7,032 nt of DNA from NCBI GenBank assembly GCA_017959525.1, contig JAGDAL010000370.1, positions 1 through 7,032 of the forward strand, written 5' to 3'. Each line of letters begins with the position of its first letter. The first letter of the stretch is position 1. Below are positions 1 through 5,759 of the stretch, in pieces. Under the pieces are notes generated by a model. It ran no database searches. It had not been told where the DNA came from and was given only the letters and a program-made list of their open reading frames with translations. Both the position numbers and the translations under genes were made by a program. The DNA is from Lachnospiraceae bacterium. GTDB lineage: Bacteria; Bacillota; Clostridia; Lachnospirales; Lachnospiraceae.

Positions 1-613
1 CATGGAATATTTCCAGATGGCAGAAGACTTAGGCTTGAATGAAGATATTACTGCAACCCGTTTGGCACAGTTCCCGGATGTCTTCGAGATTCGTGAGACA
101 GGTGCAGACGAAGACCAGTTATGGGATTTGTTATCCCACGCGCTGGATTTGGCACTGCAGCAGTTTATCGAGAATCGTGAGAACGAGGGTGCCCGTCTGA
201 AGGAAGACTTATTGGATAAGCTGGCCCAGATGGAAGAGCAGGTTGCTTTTATCGAGAACCGTTCCCCACAGATTCTTGAGGAATACAAGGAACGCTTACG
301 TCGTAAGATTGACGAGCTGTTGGAAGACCGACAGATTGACGAGAATCGTATCGCTATGGAGGTCACCCTCTATGCGGATAAGATTTGCGTAGACGAAGAG
401 ATTGTTCGCTTAAAGAGCCATATTCGCGAAGCCAGAGAAGCTTTGGAGAAGATGGACGAGGTGGGACGCAAGATGGATTTCTTGGCACAGGAATTGAACC
501 GGGAATCCAACACCATTCTTTCCAAGTCTACGGATGTGACGATTGCGGATTGCGGAATCACCTTGAAGACTTTGATTGAGAAGATCCGCGAACAAATACA
601 GAATCTTGAATAA
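1..613 (+). CDS. yicC: YicC/YloC family endoribonuclease, 3' portion (5' end outside window)
   Basis: The reading frame is already open at the left edge, so the ATG at base 2 is an internal Met. About 203 residues are present of a family usually near 290, so roughly 90 N-terminal residues are missing. The family is known as a single-strand endoribonuclease that forms ring-like oligomers and takes part in RNA turnover in the cytoplasm. Supporting motifs, numbered from the Met at base 2: EEIVRLKSH near 132-140, and the C-terminal domain signature GRKMDFLAQELNRESNTI at 155-172 followed by LSKS. The C-terminus (KIREQIQNLE) is also typical. The middle (about 60-150) is charged and helical. It is the first gene of the visible operon and lies 14 bases before guanylate kinase, as in Bacillus except that remA is missing between them. 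The family assignment is secure; the cellular RNA targets are not inferable. Confidence 0.93.
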   Translation, partial: MEYFQMAEDLGLNEDITATRLAQFPDVFEIRETGADEDQLWDLLSHALDLALQQFIENRENEGARLKEDLLDKLAQMEEQVAFIENRSPQILEEYKERLRRKIDELLEDRQIDENRIAMEVTLYADKICVDEEIVRLKSHIREAREALEKMDEVGRKMDFLAQELNRESNTILSKSTDVTIADCGITLKTLIEKIREQIQNLE

Positions 614-630
614 AGGAGCCGATTATTGTG
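612..630 (+). promoter_or_regulatory. Ribosome binding site fixing the GTG start of gmk
   Basis: AAAGGAG (612-618) overlaps the end of the yicC TAA stop and sits 9 bases before GTG at 628. The next in-frame ATG codes for the Met of TIMKN, after the P-loop, so GTG is the only sensible start. The arrangement suggests translational coupling to yicC. Confidence 0.75.
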
Positions 631-1266
631 AATCATCGCAATGGTTTGATTATTGTCCTGTCCGGTTTTTCCGGAGCCGGCAAGGGCACAATTATGAAGA
701 ACTTACTGAAGAACTATCCGGATATGTACCATTTATCCATTTCCGCTACCACCCGTGATATGCGTCCGGGGGAGCAGGACGGAAGAGAATACTTCTTCAA
801 GACCAGAGAAGAATTCGATGCTATGATTGCAAACGGCGAATTCTTGGAATATGCCACCTTTAACGGCAATTCTTACGGAACGCCGAAGGCTTATGTGGAG
901 CAGTTGGCCAACGAAGGCAAGGATGTCATCTTAGAGATTGAGGTCCAGGGTGCCCTTCAGGTCAAAGAAATCTTCCCGGAAGCCTTGTTGTTATTTGTAA
1001 CTCCGCCTTCCGCACAGACCTTGAAAGAGCGTTTGGTTGGCAGAGGAACCGAGTCTGAGGATGTGATTTGCCAGCGTTTGGCAATTTCCGCCAAGGAATC
1101 ACACCTTATGGAGAAGTACGATTACTTAATCGTGAATGACGTGCTGGAGAACAGTGTCAGAGAAGTGCATGAGATTATTCAATGCGAACACTTCCGCACT
1201 GCTAGAAATAAATCTGCGATCCAGGAAATGCAGAAAGAATTAACCATTTTTTCAAAAGGAGAATAA
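628..1266 (+). CDS. gmk: Guanylate kinase
   Basis: This enzyme phosphorylates GMP to GDP using ATP and is essential for guanine nucleotide supply and salvage in the cytoplasm. The protein has 212 residues, close to the family norm of about 200-210. Visible motifs are the P-loop GFSGAGKGT at about 13-21, the GMP-binding segment SISATTRDMRPGEQDGREYFF region near 37-57, the GNSYGTP loop, EIEVQGA, and the lid segment ERLVGRGTESED. The P-loop has Phe where many bacteria have Pro; from memory this is common in Lachnospiraceae. Translation starts with GTG, supported by the Shine-Dalgarno site just upstream and by the lack of any Met before the P-loop. The gene ends with tandem stops (TAATAA, 1264-1269), and its last codons contain the ribosome binding site for rpoZ, 4 bases away. 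Pairing of gmk with rpoZ is widely conserved in Firmicutes. Confidence 0.98.
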   Translation: MNHRNGLIIVLSGFSGAGKGTIMKNLLKNYPDMYHLSISATTRDMRPGEQDGREYFFKTREEFDAMIANGEFLEYATFNGNSYGTPKAYVEQLANEGKDVILEIEVQGALQVKEIFPEALLLFVTPPSAQTLKERLVGRGTESEDVICQRLAISAKESHLMEKYDYLIVNDVLENSVREVHEIIQCEHFRTARNKSAIQEMQKELTIFSKGE

Positions 1267-1270
1267 TAAA

Positions 1271-1618
1271 ATGATCCATCCATCTTATGTAGAACTTATG
1301 GCAGTTGTTAATGACGATGTTGTTATCGGTGAGGAGCCGGTAGTTAACAGCCGTTACAGCATTGTAAGTGCCACCGCTAAGCGTGCCCGCCAGATTATTG
1401 ACGGCCAGGAGCCAATGATTTCCGGCGCTTATGATATGAAGCCACTTTCTATCGCTGTTAAGGAGCTTTATGAAGGCGAGCTGAAGATTTTAACCGATGA
1501 GGAAGCTGCTGCAAAAGAAGCTGAGATGTTAGCAGAAGAAGAGGCCGCTGCCGCTGCTGCTGCAGAAGCTGCTGAGGCTGAAGCTGAAGAGGAAGCAGAA
1601 GAGTCTGAGGAAGCCTAA
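1271..1618 (+). CDS. rpoZ: DNA-directed RNA polymerase omega subunit with long Ala/Glu-rich tail
   Basis: Omega binds the beta' subunit and aids assembly and stability of RNA polymerase. The core is residues 1-76: the clostridial-type start MIHPSYVELM, the conserved helix SRYSIVSATAKRARQI (28-43) and KPLSIAVKELYEGEL (57-71). Residues 77-115 form a low-complexity tail of 39 residues made of 18 Ala, 17 Glu and one each of Lys, Met, Leu and Ser, including seven consecutive Ala at 92-98. The 115-residue length exceeds the usual 65-95 or so because of this tail. The Shine-Dalgarno site AAAAGGAG (1254-1261) lies inside the end of gmk. The gap to rimO is 3 bases, and the rimO ribosome binding site (GAGGA, 1607-1611) falls within the tail coding sequence. 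The core identification is firm; the role of the tail is unknown. Confidence 0.95.
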   Translation: MIHPSYVELMAVVNDDVVIGEEPVVNSRYSIVSATAKRARQIIDGQEPMISGAYDMKPLSIAVKELYEGELKILTDEEAAAKEAEMLAEEEAAAAAAAEAAEAEAEEEAEESEEA

Positions 1619-1621
1619 TTT

Positions 1622-2944
1622 ATGAATGTATTTTTTGTTTCATTAGGTTGCGATAAGAATCTGGTCGATTCCGAGCATATGCTTTCTTTGTTACAGAAGC
1701 ATGGATATACGGTTTGCGATGATGAGCACATTGCGGATGTCATTGTCATCAACAGTTGCTGTTTCATCAAAGACGCCATGGAAGAGAGCATCGATACCAT
1801 CATTGAGATGGGCCGCATGAAAGAAGAAGGGAATTGTAAAGCATTGATTGTCTGTGGAGGTTTGTCCCAGCGCTTTGCCGAAGAGTTCCAAAAGGAACTC
1901 CCTGAAGTCGATGGCGTGATAGGAACCAATTCCTATGATGCCATTGTTTCCGTTATCGACGATGTTCTTGCAGGCAAGGAAGCCAAGGTGCTTCGTCCGC
2001 TAGAGGGCATTCCGAAGAATGACGGACGTGTGGTAACGACCGGTGGATTCTTCGCATACCTTAAAATTGCGGAAGGTTGCGATAAGCATTGTTCCTACTG
2101 CATCATCCCGAAGATTCGAGGTGATTTCCGTTCCGTTCCGATGGAAGAACTGTTAGAGGAAGCAACCCAGTTAGCCAAGGACGGTGTGAAGGAATTGGTT
2201 CTGGTTGCCCAGGAAGTAACCGTATACGGAACCGATTTGTACGGACAGAAGATGCTGCCAACCTTACTTCGTAAGTTATCCGAAATCGAAGGAATCCATT
2301 GGATTCGTTTGTTATATTGCTATCCGGAAGAGATTACCGATGAACTCATCGAAGAGATGGCAACCAATCCGAAGGTATGTCACTACATCGATATGCCGAT
2401 TCAGCATATCAGCGACCGCATTCTCGGTCGTATGGGACGTCGTACTTCCGGCCAGGATATTGTCGATATGATTGCAAAGTTGCGCAATCGCATTCCGGAT
2501 ATTACCTTACGTACCACTTTGATTTGCGGATTCCCGGGAGAGACCGAAGCCGATCATCAGGAGATTATGGCATTCATTCGGGAAGCTGCTTTTGATCGTT
2601 TGGGCTCTTTTACCTACTCACCGGAAGAAGGCACCGTCGCTGCCACCTTCCCTGACCAGGTAGATGAAGTAATAAAAGATTTATGGTACAACGATGTGAT
2701 GAGTGCACAGCAAGAAATTGCTTTTGCGAAGAACGAGGAACTCATCGGTCAGACCTTTGAGGTAATGATTGAAGGTCGCGTGTCCGGTGAGGACGTGTAT
2801 GTAGGACGTACCTATCGTGATGCTCCGAATGTGGATGGTTATGTATTTGTAAATGCCAATCATGAGCTTATGAGCGGAGATTTCGTACAGGCAACCATTA
2901 CTGCTGCCAAAGATTATGACGTAATAGGAGAGATCGTAGAATGA
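1622..2944 (+). CDS. rimO: Ribosomal protein uS12 methylthiotransferase RimO (altered N-terminal cysteine motif)
   Basis: RimO is a radical SAM enzyme that adds a methylthio group to the conserved aspartate of ribosomal protein S12. At 440 residues it is full length for the family. Domains in order: N-terminal MTTase domain (about 2-115) with SLGCDKN (Cys10) and INSCCFI (Cys46, Cys47); radical SAM domain (about 140-370) with CDKHCSYC (Cys153, 157, 160); and a C-terminal TRAM domain (about 373-440, including YVGRTYRDAPNVDGYVFV). YCYPEEITDEL, DMPIQH and RTTLICGFPGET favour RimO over MiaB. Oddities: the third N-terminal ligand motif, normally V-T-G-C, reads V77-C78-G79-G80, so Cys is two positions early and Gly takes its place. 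In the linker after the radical SAM core, where homologues usually carry a conserved Arg, Trp355 is found. The frame is intact, so this looks like divergence rather than decay. The stop overlaps the pgsA start by 4 bases (ATGA). Confidence 0.95.
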   Translation: MNVFFVSLGCDKNLVDSEHMLSLLQKHGYTVCDDEHIADVIVINSCCFIKDAMEESIDTIIEMGRMKEEGNCKALIVCGGLSQRFAEEFQKELPEVDGVIGTNSYDAIVSVIDDVLAGKEAKVLRPLEGIPKNDGRVVTTGGFFAYLKIAEGCDKHCSYCIIPKIRGDFRSVPMEELLEEATQLAKDGVKELVLVAQEVTVYGTDLYGQKMLPTLLRKLSEIEGIHWIRLLYCYPEEITDELIEEMATNPKVCHYIDMPIQHISDRILGRMGRRTSGQDIVDMIAKLRNRIPDITLRTTLICGFPGETEADHQEIMAFIREAAFDRLGSFTYSPEEGTVAATFPDQVDEVIKDLWYNDVMSAQQEIAFAKNEELIGQTFEVMIEGRVSGEDVYVGRTYRDAPNVDGYVFVNANHELMSGDFVQATITAAKDYDVIGEIVE

Positions 2945-3483
2945 ATTTACCAAACAAACTCACAATTTTTCGTGTAATTTTAATTCCGTTTTTTGTTGCT
3001 GTTTTGTTATTGTATCCGGATAATTCCACCATGCGTTTGGTGGCAGATGCCATTTTTATCGTAGCTAGCTTGACCGATATGTTGGATGGTAAGATTGCCC
3101 GCAAGTACAATCTGGTTACCAATTTCGGTAAGTTCATGGACCCATTGGCTGATAAGCTTCTGGTTTGCTCCGCTATGATTTGTCTCGTAGCATTAAATCA
3201 GATTCCTGCATGGGTTGTTATCATCATCATTGCAAGAGAGTTCATTATCAGCGGATTCCGTTTGGTAGCTGCAGACAATAACGTTGTCATTGCTGCCAAC
3301 TACTGGGGTAAGTTCAAGACCGTATTCCAGATGTTAATGATCATCGTCATGGTTGCAAATTTTGCATTCCCATTCTGGAATATCCTTGGCATCGTTTTGA
3401 TGTGGATTGCATTGGCACTTACCGTTATTTCCCTGGTTGTATATATTTATGACAACCGTGCTGTTTTGAAGGAGCAGAAATAA
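2941..3483 (+). CDS. pgsA: CDP-diacylglycerol--glycerol-3-phosphate 3-phosphatidyltransferase
   Basis: This inner-membrane enzyme transfers the phosphatidyl group of CDP-diacylglycerol to glycerol 3-phosphate, giving phosphatidylglycerol phosphate, the committed step to phosphatidylglycerol and cardiolipin. The full CDP-alcohol phosphatidyltransferase motif is present: Asp46, Asp49, Gly50, Ala53, Arg54, Gly63, Asp67 and Asp71, with canonical spacing. Hydrophobic segments are seen near 7-25, 33-45, 73-98, 128-147 and 148-170, consistent with a six-helix fold. The start NLPNKLTIFR is the typical opening of PgsA, and 180 residues is normal. The ATG overlaps the rimO stop, with AGGAG (2926-2930) 10 bases upstream, so translation is probably coupled. 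Other members of the CDP-alcohol family are possible in principle, but sequence style and the neighbouring cinA domain favour PgsA. Confidence 0.95.
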   Translation: MNLPNKLTIFRVILIPFFVAVLLLYPDNSTMRLVADAIFIVASLTDMLDGKIARKYNLVTNFGKFMDPLADKLLVCSAMICLVALNQIPAWVVIIIIAREFIISGFRLVAADNNVVIAANYWGKFKTVFQMLMIIVMVANFAFPFWNILGIVLMWIALALTVISLVVYIYDNRAVLKEQK

Positions 3484-3486
3484 TTC

Positions 3487-3954
3487 ATGAAAGTCGCAAG
3501 AGCGGTTGCAGAAGTCTTAGATCAACGAAATCTATCCATCGCTACGGCAGAGAGCTGTACCGGTGGCATGATTGCATCGGAATTAGTGAACATTCCGGGT
3601 GTCTCCAATCATTTTGGAGAAGGATACGTCACCTATTCGGAAGATGCGAAAATGCGTCTTCTCGGTGTACGGGAAGAGACCTTGCAAGCGCATACCGTCT
3701 ATAGTGCTGAATGTGCCAGAGAGATGGCCTACGGCGCCATGAAAAAGGCCGGTGCCGATATTGGTGTAGCAACCACCGGTATTGCCGGACCGGATGGCGG
3801 AAGCGATGAATATCCTGTAGGACTGGTGTATATTGCCGTTGCCTACAAGAATAAAATAACTACTAGGAAATTTATCTTTTCGGGAGATCGTTACCAGATT
3901 CGCTTTGCTGCTTGCAAGCAGGCCTTTCGTCTGGTGCTGGATGTCCTGGGTTAG
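3487..3954 (+). CDS. pncC: Stand-alone CinA C-terminal domain protein (PncC-like nicotinamide-nucleotide amidohydrolase)
   Basis: The family known as PncC deamidates nicotinamide mononucleotide to nicotinate mononucleotide, recycling the pyridine nucleotide released for example by DNA ligase. The 155 residues match only the C-terminal domain of CinA; the N-terminal MoCF-like domain of full-length CinA (about 410 residues) is absent, and no remnant lies upstream because pgsA ends 3 bases before the start. Motifs: TAESCTGG (20-27, with Ser23 as the expected catalytic serine), GYVTYSEDAK (46-55, Tyr and Lys), TTGIAGPDGG, YPVGLVYIA, and near the end GDRYQIRFAACKQAFR. AAGGAG (3469-3474) precedes the ATG by 12 bases. 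The pgsA-cinA order recalls Bacillus pgsA-cinA-recA, but recA does not follow here. The domain assignment is firm; the exact substrate in this organism is inferred from the family. Confidence 0.9.
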   Translation: MKVARAVAEVLDQRNLSIATAESCTGGMIASELVNIPGVSNHFGEGYVTYSEDAKMRLLGVREETLQAHTVYSAECAREMAYGAMKKAGADIGVATTGIAGPDGGSDEYPVGLVYIAVAYKNKITTRKFIFSGDRYQIRFAACKQAFRLVLDVLG

Positions 3955-3966
3955 GAGGGCTTCATG
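3953..3966 (+). promoter_or_regulatory. Ribosome binding site of rsmD overlapping the upstream stop codon
   Basis: AGGAGG (3953-3958) is the only full consensus Shine-Dalgarno core in the window. Its first two bases are the last two of the TAG stop of the cinA-domain gene, and the ATG follows 5 bases later at 3964. The overlap suggests that ribosomes terminating on the upstream gene re-initiate on rsmD. Confidence 0.7.
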
Positions 3967-4515
3967 CGTGTCATCGCAGGAAGTAGAAGGAGTATACCTT
4001 TGGTTACGGCGGAAGGCTTAGATACCAGACCAACCACCGATCGAATCAAAGAGACGTTATTTAATATTTTACAGTCGGATATCGACGGATGTCGTTTCCT
4101 GGATTTGTTTGCAGGAAGCGGACAAATCGGCATTGAGGCCTTAAGCCGCGGTGCATCCTATGCGGTATTCGCTGAGCAGAACAAGAAGTGCATTGATTGC
4201 ATTCAGAAGAATTTGACGAAGACCAAATTCTTGGAAGCGTCCAAAGTCATTGCCAGCAGTCTTCCGGATTGCTTGAAGACACTGAAGAATGACGAACCGT
4301 TTGATATTATTTTTATGGATCCGCCATATGCCTCCAATTTGGAACCTGCGGTTCTTCGCATGATCGAAGAATTGGAATTGGCCCATGAGGATTCCATCAT
4401 TATCATTGAAGCAACGCTTGATCGAGATGTATCTTTTGTTGACGAGACTTCCTTTGAAATTGTTCGTACCAAAGAATACAAGACCAATAAGCACATATTT
4501 TTACGCAGAAAGTAG
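3964..4515 (+). CDS. rsmD: 16S rRNA (guanine(966)-N(2))-methyltransferase RsmD
   Basis: RsmD methylates N2 of G966 in helix 31 of 16S rRNA, near the P site, using S-adenosylmethionine. The 183-residue length is typical. Visible are the N-terminal RVIAGSRRS, the family signature [16 protein letters not shown] at 21-36, SAM-binding motif [18 protein letters not shown] starting at Asp47, an acidic residue at the end of strand 2 (FAEQ, Glu71), and the catalytic DPPY motif at 119-122 that marks exocyclic-amino methyltransferases. The ATG follows a strong AGGAGG site. The gene lies directly before coaD with an 8-base gap; rsmD-coaD is one of the most conserved gene pairs in bacteria, which supports both calls. 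Confidence 0.96.
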   Translation: MRVIAGSRRSIPLVTAEGLDTRPTTDRIKETLFNILQSDIDGCRFLDLFAGSGQIGIEALSRGASYAVFAEQNKKCIDCIQKNLTKTKFLEASKVIASSLPDCLKTLKNDEPFDIIFMDPPYASNLEPAVLRMIEELELAHEDSIIIIEATLDRDVSFVDETSFEIVRTKEYKTNKHIFLRRK

Positions 4516-4523
4516 GGAATTGT

Positions 4524-5006
4524 ATGAGAAGAGCAATTTATCCGGGAAGCTTTGATCCTGTCACATTCGGACACTTAGACATCATTAAAAGATCCTCTCA
4601 ATTATTTGACGAAATCATTGTCGGAGTGCTGAATAACAGCCAAAAAAATGCGTTGTTTTCTATCGATGAACGTGTTAACATGATAAAGGAGTTAACCCGC
4701 GAATATCCGAATGTTCGCGTAGATTCCTTTGAGGGATTGTTGGTGGATTACGCCAAGCAAGTGGACGCATCCATTATTATTCGTGGACTTCGTGCTGTAA
4801 CGGACTTTGAATATGAGCTTCAGATTGCACAGACCAATCATGTGCAGTATCAGAATTTGGAGACGGTATTCTTAACCACCTCCTTGAATTATTCTTATTT
4901 AAGCTCAACCGTTGTGCGTGAGTTCGCATCACACGGTGGGGACATCTCTCGTTTTGTACCTGCAGAGATCATTCCGTTAATCGAAGAGAAGTACAACAGG
5001 AAATAA
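4524..5006 (+). CDS. coaD: Phosphopantetheine adenylyltransferase
   Basis: CoaD transfers AMP from ATP to 4'-phosphopantetheine, giving dephospho-CoA, the penultimate step of coenzyme A synthesis. At 160 residues it is full length. Motifs: [16 protein letters not shown] (6-21) containing the nucleotidyltransferase T-x-G-H signature at 14-17, the [12 protein letters not shown] segment (87-98) that forms the substrate pocket, and [10 protein letters not shown] (124-133), the ISSTxxR-like ATP-binding motif. The C-terminal RFVPAEI is also typical. A modest Shine-Dalgarno sequence, AGGGA (4514-4518), overlaps the rsmD stop and lies 5 bases from the ATG. The gap to the next gene is 21 bases. Confidence 0.97.
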   Translation: MRRAIYPGSFDPVTFGHLDIIKRSSQLFDEIIVGVLNNSQKNALFSIDERVNMIKELTREYPNVRVDSFEGLLVDYAKQVDASIIIRGLRAVTDFEYELQIAQTNHVQYQNLETVFLTTSLNYSYLSSTVVREFASHGGDISRFVPAEIIPLIEEKYNRK

Positions 5007-5027
5007 CATATATAAGGGAGAAGATAC

Positions 5028-5693
5028 ATGGCTAGTACAATCGAGGACATCATTGACGAGATTATGGAATATATCGACAGCTGTAAGCCGTCCGCATTTT
5101 CCAGCAGTAAGATTATCGTAAATCGTGATGATATCGACAACCTTTTATCCGAATTAAGAAACACCACTCCGGTGGAGATTCGCAGATATCAGAAGATTAT
5201 CAGCAATCAGGAAGCTATCTTGGCTGATGCACAGGCGAAGGCAGATGCCATCATCGCTCAGGCACAGATTCAGACTAACGAATTGGTTTCCGAGCATCAG
5301 ATTATGCAACAGGCCTATGCACAGGCCAATGAAGTGGTTATGATTGCCACCAAGCAGGCACAGGATATGTTGGATAAGGCCACACAGGACGCCAACGATA
5401 TTCGTACCGGTGCAGTTGCTTATACCGATGAATTGCTGAAGTCTGTTCAGGAAGTACTGGTTCACTCCATGGATACGACCAGAACCCGCTCCGAGCAATA
5501 CCTGAATCAGATGCAAGGATACTTGGATGTGGTTACGAAGAATCGCCTGGAGTTAGCTCCGGAAGCCGAAGCAGCTATTCCGGATGTTCCACAGACTCAG
5601 ACCAGTGGTCCATTTAAGGAAACATTAGACGAGAATAAGACAGAAGATGTTCCTTCCATTGATGTACCGGAAGAATTCTTCAAAAAAGATTAA
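5028..5693 (+). CDS. Uncharacterised coiled-coil protein with 11-residue repeats, linked to coaD
   Basis: Function is not known. The 221-residue protein has no signal peptide or membrane segment and is probably cytoplasmic. Three parts are visible: an N-terminal region (1-50) with IIDEIMEYIDSC and IIVNRDDIDNLLSELR; a long Ala/Gln-rich helix (about 50-170), in which residues 66-142 fall into seven 11-residue units with a hydrophobic residue at unit position 5, an acidic or Gln residue at position 4 and mostly Ala at position 9; and a Pro/Glu/Asp-rich, probably disordered tail (177-221) ending EEFFKKD. From memory, similar proteins follow coaD in many Lachnospiraceae and are labelled 'ATPase' or V-ATPase subunit H/E-like. 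That label most likely reflects the hendecad stalk, since no Walker motif is present. A DivIVA/SepIVA-like scaffolding role is a possibility only. AAGGGAG (5014-5020) precedes the ATG by 7 bases. It is the last gene before the terminator. Confidence 0.9.
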   Translation: MASTIEDIIDEIMEYIDSCKPSAFSSSKIIVNRDDIDNLLSELRNTTPVEIRRYQKIISNQEAILADAQAKADAIIAQAQIQTNELVSEHQIMQQAYAQANEVVMIATKQAQDMLDKATQDANDIRTGAVAYTDELLKSVQEVLVHSMDTTRTRSEQYLNQMQGYLDVVTKNRLELAPEAEAAIPDVPQTQTSGPFKETLDENKTEDVPSIDVPEEFFKKD

Positions 5694-5700
5694 TGCATAC

Positions 5701-5738
5701 AAAGCATCCAGGATTGATTCAATTTTGGATGCTTTTTT
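5701..5738 (+). terminator. Strong Rho-independent terminator
   Basis: Bases 5701-5710 pair perfectly with 5726-5735 (AAAGCATCCA with TGGATGCTTT). The stem continues inward through two G-U pairs, A-U, U-A, U-A and G5716-C5720 to an AUU triloop, giving 16 continuous pairs. A run of six T (5733-5738) follows the G/C part. It starts 7 bases after the stop of the coiled-coil gene and points along the + strand; there is no T run on the other side, so it is unidirectional. It ends the long operon that begins at or before yicC. Confidence 0.92.
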
Positions 5739-5743
5739 ATAGT

Positions 5744-5759
5744 AAAGGATAGAATTGTG
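5744..5759 (+). promoter_or_regulatory. Ribosome binding site fixing the GTG start of rsuA
   Basis: AAAGGA (5744-5749) is 7 bases before GTG at 5757. The GTG begins the conserved MRLDKLL opening of the S4 domain of RsuA proteins, so no other start fits. The site begins only 5 bases after the terminator T run. Confidence 0.75.

Noticed and set aside
1544..1610. GCN/GAR triplet-rich tract as a possible microsatellite or tandem repeat
   Set aside because: It is imperfect, mixed-codon and in frame within rpoZ, so it is recorded as a coding tail rather than as a separate repeat element.
1615..1929. 104-codon open frame on the minus strand within rimO
   Set aside because: It lies entirely opposite rimO apart from a few bases, shows no recognisable motif, and is the shadow of a strongly supported gene.
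4141..4574. Two overlapping minus-strand open frames (117 and 123 codons) across rsmD and coaD
   Set aside because: Both are opposite well-identified genes, have no family motifs, and their composition reflects antisense reading.
5007..5027. AT-rich gap (CATATATAAGGG) before the coiled-coil gene as a possible promoter
   Set aside because: A TATA-like string occurs, but no -35 box with proper spacing is apparent and a start there would remove the ribosome binding site. An internal operon gap is the simpler reading.
5154..5516. 120-codon minus-strand open frame opposite the coiled-coil gene
   Set aside because: The sense protein has a clear ribosome binding site and regular repeats. The antisense product is a low-complexity Leu/Gly/His/Asn-rich shadow.
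5670..5681. Perfect 12-base palindrome GAAGAATTCTTC near the end of the coiled-coil gene
   Set aside because: It is the direct result of the codons for Glu-Glu-Phe-Phe. It has no loop, so it is a poor hairpin, and no T run follows on either strand.
5714..5743. Promoter-like pair TTGATT, 18 bases, TATAGT inside the terminator, upstream of rsuA
   Set aside because: The boxes match consensus 4/6 and 5/6, but the expected start near 5750 would leave the rsuA Shine-Dalgarno (5744-5749) out of the transcript. The -35-like part is also simply the hairpin loop sequence. Not listed as a promoter without start-site data.
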